Of a stretch of DNA of 15,421 nt, positions 6,426 to 14,118 are shown in pieces; position 1 is the first letter of the stretch, and each line of letters opens with the position of its first letter. The notes beneath the pieces were generated by a model. It saw nothing but the letters and a program-made list of their open reading frames with translations. It had not been told where the DNA came from and searched no databases. The stretch comes from CAYSAA01 sp964428905 (GTDB lineage Bacteria; Atribacterota; Phoenicimicrobiia; Phoenicimicrobiales; Stramentimicrobiaceae). The stretch spans positions 1 through 15,421 of the forward strand of contig CAYSAA010000133.1 of the NCBI GenBank assembly GCA_964428905.1, written 5' to 3'. The translations under genes and the position numbers were made by a program.

Positions 6426-7700
6426 ATGTTGAAAAAGTTTAGTTTGATTATGGTGGTAATGTGCCTGACATGTTTGATGTTCATGTCGGTACATGCTGAA
6501 CAGAGTGTTACTGTGATGGGTGTATGGACCGGTGCTGAATCCGAAGCTTTTGAAAAAATGGTGGCACCATTTGAAGAAGAGACCGGTATTAAAGTTGAAT
6601 TTACCGGTACCCGCGATTTGCCTGCTATTCTAAATACAAGAGTACAAGCTGGTAATCCGCCGGACGTTTCTGCTATGCCCAATCCCGGCCAGATGGCAGA
6701 GTTTGCTAAACAGGGAAAATTGATTCCTTTAGCTAATTTTATGGATAGAGGAGCCTTATTGGATGACTATTCAAATGCATGGTTGGAACTGGGTTCTTAC
6801 GATGGGAAACTCTATTCCATTTTTATTTCCGCAGATTTAAAGAGTCTGGTATGGTATAACCCCAAGGCTTTTGCTGCTGCCGGATATAAAATTCCCGGTA
6901 CCTGGGATGAACTGATGGAATTATCAGATCAGATGCTTGCTGATGGAAATACCCCTTGGGCTATCGGTTTAGAATCGGGAGCAGCCAGCGGTTGGCCCGG
7001 TACTGACTGGATTGAGGATATTATGCTCCGAATTGCATCTCCAGAAACATATGACGCCTGGGTTAATCATGAAATTGCCTGGACCAATGAAAAAGTAATG
7101 GAAGCTTTTGAAATTTTTGGAAAGATTGCCGGCAGCAATGAATATGTCTACGGCGGACCTAATGCAGTTTTAACCATTCCTTTTGGAGACTCTCCCGATG
7201 CGTTATTTACGGATCCACCCAATGCTTATATGCATCGTCAGGCTACTTTTATTAAGGGTTTTATCCTGGAACATTTTCCCGATTTAGTGCCCGGAGAGGA
7301 CTTTGATTTCTTCCCGTTCCCGCCTATTAAAGAGGAATTTGGTACCCCTGCTTTAGGTGCAGCTGATATGCTTGCCATGTTTAACGACACAGCGGAAGCC
7401 CGAGCTTTTATGGAGTATGTTGCATCTGCTCCGGCACAGGAAATCTGGGTTGGTGAACTAGGCAAGCTGGCACCAAATCGAAAGGTCGATCCCATGGTCT
7501 ATCCGGATGATATTACCCGTAAAGCTGCTGATTTCCTGGGTGAGGCCTCTGTCTTCCGTTTTGATGGATCTGACCTGATGCCTGCCGCGGTCGGTTCCGG
7601 TTCCTTCTGGACCGGCATCCTGGATTATGTCAGCGGAGAAAATGTAAGAAACGTTTTGATGCAAATTGAGGCAAGTGCATTGGATGCTTATAGAGATTAA
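6426..7700 (+). CDS. aglE: alpha-glucoside-type ABC transporter substrate-binding protein
   Basis: This extracytoplasmic solute-binding protein (424 residues) captures a sugar and delivers it to the downstream permeases. A Sec signal peptide is visible: KK at 3-4, a hydrophobic core, then SVHA before E25. There is no proper lipobox. The mature protein begins VTVMGVWTG and continues with FEEETGIKVEFTGTRD, NPPDVSAMPNPG and KSLVWYNP. SGWPGTDWIED (about 188-198) matches the pattern I know from rhizobial AglE and cyanobacterial glucosylglycerol/trehalose binding proteins. ATG at 6426 is chosen over an out-of-frame ATG at 6422 because AAGGAGG (6413-6419) is 6 bases away. The 3' half is much richer in G and C than the permease genes (37 of 60 bases at 7561-7620), as for a highly expressed gene. 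The substrate cannot be read from sequence; trehalose, sucrose, maltose or glucosylglycerol are all plausible. Confidence 0.88.
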   Translation: MLKKFSLIMVVMCLTCLMFMSVHAEQSVTVMGVWTGAESEAFEKMVAPFEEETGIKVEFTGTRDLPAILNTRVQAGNPPDVSAMPNPGQMAEFAKQGKLIPLANFMDRGALLDDYSNAWLELGSYDGKLYSIFISADLKSLVWYNPKAFAAAGYKIPGTWDELMELSDQMLADGNTPWAIGLESGAASGWPGTDWIEDIMLRIASPETYDAWVNHEIAWTNEKVMEAFEIFGKIAGSNEYVYGGPNAVLTIPFGDSPDALFTDPPNAYMHRQATFIKGFILEHFPDLVPGEDFDFFPFPPIKEEFGTPALGAADMLAMFNDTAEARAFMEYVASAPAQEIWVGELGKLAPNRKVDPMVYPDDITRKAADFLGEASVFRFDGSDLMPAAVGSGSFWTGILDYVSGENVRNVLMQIEASALDAYRD

Positions 7701-7734
7701 GTTTAACTATATAGTGTTGTATAAATAGCACACA

Positions 7735-7782
7735 GGTAGATAGTTGATTTGTTTTTATAAATCAGCTATCTACCGTCTTTTA
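7735..7782 (+). terminator. intercistronic hairpin between binding protein and permease (attenuator or mRNA stabiliser)
   Basis: Arms 7735-7750 and 7759-7774 pair over 16 positions with a single G-U wobble around an 8-base loop. A short T-rich tract (gtctttta) follows. It lies 34 bases after the binding-protein stop and 32 bases before the next ribosome site. Partial termination here, or 3'-end protection of the upstream message, would yield more binding protein than permease, a known pattern in such operons. Confidence 0.7.
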
Positions 7783-7814
7783 TTACTAATAACTCGTAAA
7801 GGAGTTAAACTATT

Positions 7815-8684
7815 ATGCGAACACACTGGTATACACCATGGTTGTATGTAATTCCTGCCCTGTTTGTGTTAATGTTTTTTTTAATTTACCCTTCTATAAA
7901 TACTCTTATTATTTCTTTTTTTGGACCTCAGTCGGAAAAATTTGTCGGATTTGCCAATTACATTTATTGTTTTACCAATGAGGTTATGTTGACTGCTTTT
8001 CGCAATAATTTATTATGGGTAGCTCTTTTTGTACCGATTACGGTTTTTTTAGGATTGATTATGGCAGTTATGCTTGATAGGGTTCGTTATGAATCGATAG
8101 TAAAGTCCATAATATTTATGCCTATGGCAATATCATTTGTGGGAGCAGGTGTTATCTGGAAATTTGTGTATTCTTATAGGCCAATTGGCAGTGAACAAAT
8201 TGGTATTCTTAATGCTTTTCTATCATTTCTGGGAGCTCAGCCCATTCCCTGGTTGATAGAAAGACCATGGCTCAATAATATTTGTCTAATCATAGTAGGA
8301 ATATGGATATGGACTGGCTTTTGTCTGGTAATTCTTTCTGCTAGCTATAAGGGCATTCCCAGAGAGTTACTTGAGGCAGCTCGTGTTGATGGAGCTAATG
8401 AGTTACGCATTTTTTGGAAAATAATTCTACCTTTAATGAAACCAACTGTTGCAGTTGTGTCCACCACCATGTTTATTAATGTCCTTAAGGTTTTTGATAT
8501 TGTTTATGTTATGACTAACGGAGGATTTTCGACAGAGGTAATTGCCAACCGAATGTATAAAGAGATGTTTATCTTCCAAAATTATGGAAGGGCTAGTTCT
8601 ATTGCTATTCTGCTCCTTTTATTTATCATTCCTATGATTATTATCAATGTTCAGCGCTTTAGAGAACAGGAGGCAATCCGATGA
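7815..8684 (+). CDS. aglF: sugar ABC transporter permease, MalF-type (AglF)
   Basis: This inner-membrane permease (289 residues) pairs with the next gene product to form the translocation channel. About six hydrophobic segments are visible, starting with WLYVIPALFVLMFFLIYPSI. The cytoplasmic EAA loop begins at residue 187 (EAARVDGANELRIF...ILP), which contacts the ATPase. The N-terminal region lacks the extra segments and periplasmic loop of E. coli MalF, as is usual for the AglF/UgpA group. The ribosome site AAAGGAG (7798-7804) is 10 bases from ATG. The last four bases overlap the next start codon (ATGA), implying translational coupling. The assignment to an alpha-glucoside transporter rests on the adjacent binding protein; the permease alone would be called only a carbohydrate permease. 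Confidence 0.88.
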   Translation: MRTHWYTPWLYVIPALFVLMFFLIYPSINTLIISFFGPQSEKFVGFANYIYCFTNEVMLTAFRNNLLWVALFVPITVFLGLIMAVMLDRVRYESIVKSIIFMPMAISFVGAGVIWKFVYSYRPIGSEQIGILNAFLSFLGAQPIPWLIERPWLNNICLIIVGIWIWTGFCLVILSASYKGIPRELLEAARVDGANELRIFWKIILPLMKPTVAVVSTTMFINVLKVFDIVYVMTNGGFSTEVIANRMYKEMFIFQNYGRASSIAILLLLFIIPMIIINVQRFREQEAIR

Positions 8685-9541
8685 AGACCAAAAAAAATAA
8701 TTTTCTAATAAATGCCCCCATGCATATTTTTGTAATTATTGTAGCCATTATCTGGATTTTTCCGTCAGTAGGATTGCTGATTACCTCTTTTCGTCCATCT
8801 TCAGAGGTGGCTTCATCGGGCTGGTGGACTGTCCTGGCGCACCCATTTAATTTTACCCAATTTACACTGTCCAACTATAGAGATGTTATAACGAATATTG
8901 GCATAGGACGTGCTTTTATTAATACACTTATCATAACCATACCGGCATGTACCTTACCAATTATTATTGCATCTTTCGCTGCTTATGCTTTTGCCTGGAT
9001 GGAATTTTGGGGAAGACGTTTTTTCTTCATACTTTTTGTGGGATTGTTGGTGGTGCCACTGCAAATGACTTTAATTCCAATTCTTAGAATATTTAACCAG
9101 TTGGGGTTATCCGGTTCTTTTGTAGGCATATGGTTTGCGCATGCGGGCTACGGACTGCCTCTGGTGATTTATCTGATGTATAATTATATCTCAGGGCTTC
9201 CCAGTGAAATGTTTGAATCTTCAACGATTGATGGCGCTACTCCTTTTCAGATATTTAAAAGAATTGTCTTGCCGTTATCTGTCCCGGCTATTGCCTCAAT
9301 TACTATTTTCCAGTTTATCTGGGTATGGAACGATCTTTTAGTAGCATTGGTTTATTTAGGAGGAACCCCTGATGTTGCTCCCTTAACAGTTAGAATCAGT
9401 GCCCTGGTTGGTTCCTATGGACAGAATTGGGAGTTATTGACGGCCGCTGCATTTGTTTCGATGGCATTACCACTAGTTATCTTTTTAAGCTTACAGCGCT
9501 ATTTTGTGCGAGGCATTATGGCAGGTTCTGTCAAAGGTTAA
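8681..9541 (+). CDS. aglG: sugar ABC transporter permease, MalG-type (AglG)
   Basis: This is the second permease subunit (286 residues), with about six transmembrane segments from residue 13 onward. Its EAA-type loop lies at about residues 179-198 (ESSTIDGATPFQIFKRIVLP). The N-terminal segment with ITSFRPSSEV and the long region ending SNYRDV are typical of the MalG/AglG side of the family. It ends LQRYFVRGIMAGSVKG, the conserved MalG-type C-terminus. Translation starts in the ATGA overlap with the preceding permease gene, with AGGAGG just upstream inside that gene. It is part of one transcription unit with the preceding permease and probably with the kinase 55 bases downstream. Confidence 0.9.
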   Translation: MKTKKNNFLINAPMHIFVIIVAIIWIFPSVGLLITSFRPSSEVASSGWWTVLAHPFNFTQFTLSNYRDVITNIGIGRAFINTLIITIPACTLPIIIASFAAYAFAWMEFWGRRFFFILFVGLLVVPLQMTLIPILRIFNQLGLSGSFVGIWFAHAGYGLPLVIYLMYNYISGLPSEMFESSTIDGATPFQIFKRIVLPLSVPAIASITIFQFIWVWNDLLVALVYLGGTPDVAPLTVRISALVGSYGQNWELLTAAAFVSMALPLVIFLSLQRYFVRGIMAGSVKG

Positions 9542-9596
9542 CAGGTGTTTAAATCAAAACGGTGATATTATGATTGAAGAAAGTGTATCATAAAAT

Positions 9597-10592
9597 ATGA
9601 ACTTAAGTCACAACCAAGACAATAAAGAAAAGAAGAAATGTGCTATTGGGGTTGATTTAGGCGGGAGTAAAATCAATGTTGCCTTGATAAGCTATCATGG
9701 CAAAATTAAAAAGCATATCAAAGTTCCTACCAATGCTGACCAGGGAAAAGATGTAACTATTAGTAGAATAAAGTGTGTTATCCATGAAATAGTTAACCAG
9801 TCAGGTTTGGGAATTGAAAGCATCTTTGGTATTGGTATTGGTGCTCCAGGTCCCTTAGATTTTCAGAAAGGAGTTATTCATTTTGCACCAAATTTAGCTG
9901 GGTGGAAAGAAGTACACCTTCGCCAGATTATAGCGAAGGAATTTAATTTACCAGTTATCCTGGAAAATGATGCCAATGCTGCAGCCTGGGGAGAAAAATA
10001 TTTTGGGGCAGCTAAAGGTGTAAATGATTTGGTTTGTCTGACCTTAGGAACAGGAATAGGCGGTGGATTAATATTTAATGGAAAAATCTATCATGGAAAG
10101 AATAATGTTGCAGGGGAAATAGGGCATATGATAGTAAATAAAAATGGTCCTCGCTGTGGTTGTGGTAATTTTGGGTGTTTAGAAGCTTACTCTTCTGCAA
10201 CTGGTATTAAAAATAGGATCTTTAGAAGAATTAATGAATCAAACATCGATGATAATAATTTTTTTTATCAAAAGGATTTAGGTAAGATTAGTTTGGCAAA
10301 AATATTTGAATTAGCCCGACAAGGAAATCCTATGGTTAAAGATATAGTAGAAGATGCATTGGAGTATTTAGGTATTGGAATTACTACTTTAGTAAATCTT
10401 TTGAATCCAGAAATGATTGTTCTAGTTGGAGGAATTACCAATGAGGGGGATAAATTACTCAATCCCTTAAAAGAAATTGTTTTTCATCGTGCTTTGAAAT
10501 CTAATTTAAAAGATCTAAAAATTGTAATTGGCCAATTAGGTGAATATGCCGGTGTAGTAGGTTCTGCTGCCCTGTTGTGGAAATCAGGTTGA
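9597..10592 (+). CDS. ROK-family sugar kinase, probably glucokinase
   Basis: It phosphorylates a hexose, most likely glucose, with ATP in the cytoplasm. It has 331 residues. The N-terminal phosphate-binding motif is DLGGSK (20-25). The catalytic Asp is D125 in ENDANAA, and a second nucleotide motif LGTGIGGG follows. E174 and H177 in GEIGH, with C187, C189 and C194 in CGCGNFGC, form the ROK sugar and zinc site. No helix-turn-helix precedes the kinase domain, so this is an enzyme and not a ROK repressor. The start has a weak ribosome site (GAAAG about 15 bases upstream), but an in-frame stop immediately upstream (9591-9593) rules out a longer protein. Its place behind the permeases suggests it handles glucose released from the imported solute. 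N-acetylglucosamine or fructose kinase activity cannot be excluded. Confidence 0.88.
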   Translation: MNLSHNQDNKEKKKCAIGVDLGGSKINVALISYHGKIKKHIKVPTNADQGKDVTISRIKCVIHEIVNQSGLGIESIFGIGIGAPGPLDFQKGVIHFAPNLAGWKEVHLRQIIAKEFNLPVILENDANAAAWGEKYFGAAKGVNDLVCLTLGTGIGGGLIFNGKIYHGKNNVAGEIGHMIVNKNGPRCGCGNFGCLEAYSSATGIKNRIFRRINESNIDDNNFFYQKDLGKISLAKIFELARQGNPMVKDIVEDALEYLGIGITTLVNLLNPEMIVLVGGITNEGDKLLNPLKEIVFHRALKSNLKDLKIVIGQLGEYAGVVGSAALLWKSG

Positions 10593-10616
10593 TAATAACA
10601 ATAAAATAGGTATAAT
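10589..10616 (+). promoter_or_regulatory. promoter TTGATA-16-TATAAT of the ATPase gene
   Basis: TTGATA (10589-10594) and TATAAT (10611-10616) are separated by 16 bases, a near-consensus sigma-70-type promoter. The -35 contains the kinase stop codon TGA. A second TATAAT lies at 10636-10641 without a clear -35. The arrangement lets the ATPase be made independently of the rest of the operon. Confidence 0.55.
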
Positions 10617-10665
10617 AATAAAATAATAAGATGAATATAATTTAGTGACTAAAAGGAGGTCTCTT

Positions 10666-11766
10666 ATGGCCAGAGTTGTCTTGAAGAATCTCACCAAGAA
10701 ATTCAAAGATGTCGTGGCAGTCGATGATGTCTCTATCGATATTCAGGATAAGGAATTTGCCGTCTTAGTCGGTCCCTCCGGCTGCGGCAAGAGTACTACC
10801 CTGCGTGCCATAGCCGGGCTGGAGGAGGTCACCTCCGGTGAAATCTACATCGAAGAGAAATTAGTCAATGATATCCCTCCCAAGGACCGGGATATTGCCA
10901 TGGTCTTTCAGAACTATGCCCTCTATCCCCATATGGATGTCTACAACAACATGGCCTTTGGCCTGAAATTACGCAAATTCCCCAAAGCCGAGATTGACCA
11001 GCGCGTCCAGGAGGCAGCCGAAATTCTGGGCATCGAAAAACTGCTCAAACGCCGTCCCAAGGAGCTCTCCGGAGGTCAACGTCAGCGCGTAGCGGTCGGT
11101 CGTGCCATTGTCCGCAAACCCAAGGTCTTTCTCTTTGATGAGCCGCTTTCCAACTTAGATGCCAAGTTGCGTGTGGCCATGCGTACCGAAATTTCCAAGC
11201 TCTATCATCGCCTGGGTGCTACCATCATCTATGTCACCCATGATCAGATAGAGGCCATGACCATGGCTACCCGCATCTTTATTCTCAATGACGGTAAGCT
11301 CCAGCAGGACGGACGTCCTCTGGATGTCTACCAGGATCCGACCAATCAGTTTGTAGCCGGTTTTATCGGTTCCCCGGCCATGAACTTTTTCCCATCCAAG
11401 CTGCTTAAAGAAGGTTCCGACTATCTCATAGATGCCGAAAGTTTTACGGTAAAACTTCCTTCTGCTTTCCATAAGGCAATTGCAGCCTATGCCGGCAAAC
11501 AGGTTACCTTCGGAGTCCGTCCGGAAGACTTCCATGATAAGAAAATTTTCTCGGATGCCAAAGCCGAGAACACGATCAAAGCCAAGGTGGAGGTTATTGA
11601 GCCTTTGGGGGATGAGGTACTATTCTACCTGGTAAGCGGCCAGCATAATCTTGTGGCCAAGCTGGACAGTCGTACTAAGGTGAAGGTAGGGGATGAGATG
11701 GAGGTTGCCCTGGAGATGGAAGAAACCCATATCTTTGATACGGAGACTGAGAAGACATTAGTTTAG
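10666..11766 (+). CDS. sugar ABC transporter ATP-binding protein, MsmK/UgpC/MalK type
   Basis: This is the energising subunit for the AglFG permeases, and perhaps for other carbohydrate permeases. It has 366 residues. Walker A is GPSGCGKST (36-44), the signature is LSGGQ (134-138), Walker B is FLFDEP with D158/E159, and the switch His is H192. A C-terminal OB/TOBE regulatory domain spans about 240-366. The reading frame can be extended seven codons to a GTG. The ATG at 10666 is preferred because AAAAGGAGGT (10651-10660) sits 5 bases before it. Base use differs sharply from the adjacent kinase: 39 of 60 bases are G or C at 11041-11100, against 21 of 60 at 10021-10080. High-expression codon bias or acquisition from a richer-GC donor could each explain this. 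Family members are often shared between several transporters, which fits its own promoter. Confidence 0.93.
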   Translation: MARVVLKNLTKKFKDVVAVDDVSIDIQDKEFAVLVGPSGCGKSTTLRAIAGLEEVTSGEIYIEEKLVNDIPPKDRDIAMVFQNYALYPHMDVYNNMAFGLKLRKFPKAEIDQRVQEAAEILGIEKLLKRRPKELSGGQRQRVAVGRAIVRKPKVFLFDEPLSNLDAKLRVAMRTEISKLYHRLGATIIYVTHDQIEAMTMATRIFILNDGKLQQDGRPLDVYQDPTNQFVAGFIGSPAMNFFPSKLLKEGSDYLIDAESFTVKLPSAFHKAIAAYAGKQVTFGVRPEDFHDKKIFSDAKAENTIKAKVEVIEPLGDEVLFYLVSGQHNLVAKLDSRTKVKVGDEMEVALEMEETHIFDTETEKTLV

Positions 11767-11770
11767 ATTG

Positions 11771-11831
11771 TTTTAATATTAAAAGAAAAATTTAAGATTC
11801 TAAGATAAAGATAATTAGATCATTGAATGAT
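11771..11831. repeat. two short AT-rich palindromes after the ATPase gene
   Basis: TTTTAATATTAAAA (11771-11784) is a perfect 14-base palindrome. ATCATT-G-AATGAT (11819-11831) is a second, flanked by TAATT and AATTA. Neither has the GC-rich stem of a normal terminator. They are the only structure in the 150 bases between the ATPase and peptidase genes; function is unknown and chance is possible. Confidence 0.3.
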
Positions 11832-11916
11832 TAAATTAAAAAACTGGCTTAGCATAGAAGCAGGATGAAAAGTATCATAAATCCATTGGTAATAAATAAT
11901 AGATAGGGAGTAAAAA

Positions 11917-12993
11917 ATGAAAGATGATATAGCCAGGTATTTTTTCCAGATGGTTAAAATTGATAGTGAGTCGGGAGAAGAAAAGGAATTCCTAAAATTC
12001 ACTGAACTTTTATTTAAAAATGAACTTGGAGCTGAAACACAGTATGACAGTCACGGTAATTTAATTATCAGGGTAAAAGCAAAGAACAATCAGAGGCAGG
12101 AACCTATTGTATTTTGCTGTCACGGTGATACTGTAAAACCGGGGAAAGGCATTGAACCCATATTAGAAGATGGAATGATACGTTCTAAGGGTGATACAAT
12201 CTTAGGTGCAGATGATAAGGCAGGCATAGCAGAAATATTAGTAGCCCTGAAAAGTGCTTCCCAGTATCCACCGGTGGAAATTTTGATTACCAGGGAGGAG
12301 GAGATCGGATTATCTGGATCATCCTTTTTGGATAAGAGTTTAATTAAAGCAAAACAAGGTTATGTCCTTGATTCAGAAGAATTGGATGAAATTATTACCG
12401 GAGGACCTTCTCGGATAGAGATGGTAGTTAAGATTAACGGGAAAGCTGCTCATGCTGTAGAACCGGAAAATGGAATATCATCTATTGAAATTGCTGCCCA
12501 TGGTATTTCCCTATTACAAACTGGTTGGATTGATCCAATAACAACCGTTAATATCGGGTTAATTGAGGGCGGACAGGTACTTAATGCAGTTCCCGAAACA
12601 ACCGTCATTCAGATTGAATGTCGCAGTCAGAAGCATCAGAAATGTCTTGAACAAAGTCGATTAATAAAAAATACTTTTCAGACAGTGGCACGTGCCAGAG
12701 GAGCTAAAACTGAGGTAGAAATGAAACTAGGTTTAAAGGCGTCTCATATTTCAGAAAATACCAGGGTAGTTACAGTAGCAAAGAGAGCTATACAATCGGT
12801 AGGGCTAAAGCCAAAGACCAAAATCATCTGTGGTGGCACAGATGCCAGTAATTTAAACCAAAAAGGAATTAAAACTGCTGTTTTAGGTGTGGGAGGCAAG
12901 TTACCCCATAGTAAGGATGAGCATATTGCAATTAAAGATATGGAGAAAGCGGTTGATATTTTAATAGCAATATTAAAAGCATTTTCGGAGTAA
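11917..12993 (+). CDS. M20-family metallopeptidase, PepT-like
   Basis: This is a probable cytoplasmic zinc aminopeptidase or dipeptidase of the M20 family, closest in pattern to PepT-like (YqjE) enzymes. It has 358 residues. Metal and catalytic residues are all present: H69 and D71 in CHGDTV, the bridging D99 in GADDKAG, E128/E129 in REEEIG, D152 in VLDSEE, and H331 in PHSKDE. A dimerisation domain sits between about 165 and 270 (SRIEMVVKINGKAAHAVEPE onward). GGGAG lies about 6 bases before ATG. It stands between the ATPase gene and a convergent PAC2 gene, with no visible link to sugar uptake. Substrate cannot be told from sequence; tripeptides are the family default. Confidence 0.88.
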   Translation: MKDDIARYFFQMVKIDSESGEEKEFLKFTELLFKNELGAETQYDSHGNLIIRVKAKNNQRQEPIVFCCHGDTVKPGKGIEPILEDGMIRSKGDTILGADDKAGIAEILVALKSASQYPPVEILITREEEIGLSGSSFLDKSLIKAKQGYVLDSEELDEIITGGPSRIEMVVKINGKAAHAVEPENGISSIEIAAHGISLLQTGWIDPITTVNIGLIEGGQVLNAVPETTVIQIECRSQKHQKCLEQSRLIKNTFQTVARARGAKTEVEMKLGLKASHISENTRVVTVAKRAIQSVGLKPKTKIICGGTDASNLNQKGIKTAVLGVGGKLPHSKDEHIAIKDMEKAVDILIAILKAFSE

Positions 12994-13029
12994 ACTAAAA
13001 GTATGACCAAAAAGAATAGTTTATTGATT

Positions 13030-13890
13030 TTACAGTTTATCAATCCCTTTTCTTTTTAGCCATTCTTCGAAACCACCTTTATCGTCAAAAAATTCTTTAT
13101 CGTAATTTTCTTCTAATTTTTTAATTTCTTCGGCAAGTTGTGGTTGTTGTTCCAGTAACTGGTTAATTTTTTTCTCAAAGGTTAAATTCTTTTTGTTTAA
13201 ATCTGAGGTATCAATGTTGAGGTTCAACAATTTAGCCAATTTTTCGGTCATGGTTTTGATTGCTTTAGGGTTTTCTGATTGAATATAGATGGGAATTTCA
13301 GCTACAAAATTAATCATCTCAATCCCTTTCTGTTTTGCCAAGTAGGTAAGGTAAGTGGTAATACTTCCGGGACCCTCATATATTGTGAATTTAATACCAT
13401 GATTCTTCACTTCTTTTTTTAGACCTTGTTTAGAACAGTAACAAGAAGCTCTGATCCCTCTGGTATGAGGGGTAGCAGCTGCAACACTTCCGATAAAGTA
13501 CAATCTTTTTAAATTGTATTTTTCTCCTAATTCAAAGATATATCTGGCATAATCTTCCCAGTGAATATGAGGTTCTTTTCCTTTAAAAAGAATCAAATTG
13601 TTTTCTTCGTAGTAATAAAACTCATTTTTTGGAAAAGCAAAGTCCCGCAATATCCCTTGTTCGACCCTGGTATAAGGCCGAAATTCACTGGCTTGTTCCA
13701 TGGTACCGGGAAAGTTAAAAATATAAAAGGGATCCGGTTTAATTTCTGCAAATTTTACAGCCTTTAATTTGCTTATGATATAATCTACTGTTCCGGTGGA
13801 TACTTCTCCGCCATTCATCCATCCACTAAAGCTAACTATCATCCGGGCATTTTTTATTTTTGGCTGTTGCTTTATAATTAATTGACTCAA
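13030..13890 (-). CDS. PAC2-family protein
   Basis: This 286-residue soluble protein belongs by pattern to the PAC2 (DUF75) family, named for proteasome assembly chaperone 2 but of unsettled function in most bacteria. Visible features are ARMIVSFSGWMNGGEVSTGTVDYI near the N-terminus, IGSVAAATPHTR in the middle and GPGSITTYLTYLAKQKGIEMINFVAEIP. A charged helical C-terminal tail rich in Glu and Lys follows. It starts with TTG at 13890: AGGGGGGA (13896-13903 on the plus strand) lies 5 bases before it, whereas the first ATG (residue 17) falls inside the conserved first strand. A TATAAT on the minus strand at 13932-13927 may be its -10. The gene converges on the peptidase gene, 36 bases apart. Bacteria without proteasomes also carry PAC2 genes, so no proteasome should be inferred. 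Confidence 0.82.
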   Translation of the reverse strand: MSQLIIKQQPKIKNARMIVSFSGWMNGGEVSTGTVDYIISKLKAVKFAEIKPDPFYIFNFPGTMEQASEFRPYTRVEQGILRDFAFPKNEFYYYEENNLILFKGKEPHIHWEDYARYIFELGEKYNLKRLYFIGSVAAATPHTRGIRASCYCSKQGLKKEVKNHGIKFTIYEGPGSITTYLTYLAKQKGIEMINFVAEIPIYIQSENPKAIKTMTEKLAKLLNLNIDTSDLNKKNLTFEKKINQLLEQQPQLAEEIKKLEENYDKEFFDDKGGFEEWLKRKGIDKL

Positions 13891-14118
13891 TATTATCCCC
13901 CCTAATGATTTTACTCTATATTAACAATTATAAGAGCATGATGCAAATCCGGTTGAGTAAATGTCTGTACAAAATTTATTTGATTTCCATCTTTGTTTAG
14001 TGTTAAATTATTGTCATTATTGAAAAGATATGAGCCATCTTTTTTATAAAAACTTAAAGAATTAAAAAGAATTAAAAGAAGTGGGGTTTTAGGGGAGCTT
14101 TTTTCCCTGACGATAGAC
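13891..14118. other. divergent spacer between PAC2 and AEC transporter genes
   Basis: Both neighbouring genes start from here. Contents seen are the PAC2 ribosome site (13896-13903) and a minus-strand TATAAT (13932-13927). An AGGGGAG block at 14091-14097 can pair through AGGGGA with TTCCCT at 14103-14108. A 69-codon minus-strand reading frame spans 13911-14120, but it has no convincing ribosome site and no recognisable domain. Confidence 0.5.

Noticed and set aside
6398..6682. 94-codon minus-strand frame over the binding-protein start
   Set aside because: It overlaps the ribosome site and signal peptide of a clear gene on the other strand, and has no domain.
9571..9594. Seven-codon frame between the second permease and the kinase
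   Set aside because: Too short, with only a weak upstream purine run; no leader-peptide feature such as repeated codons plus a terminator.
11155..11535. 126-codon minus-strand frame inside the ATPase gene
   Set aside because: It lies entirely opposite a well-supported ABC ATPase with all motifs. It is a shadow of that gene's GC-rich codon use.
13030..13890. Evidence for a bacterial proteasome from the PAC2 gene
   Set aside because: PAC2-family proteins are widespread in organisms without proteasomes, and no proteasome subunit or Pup-system gene is in the window.
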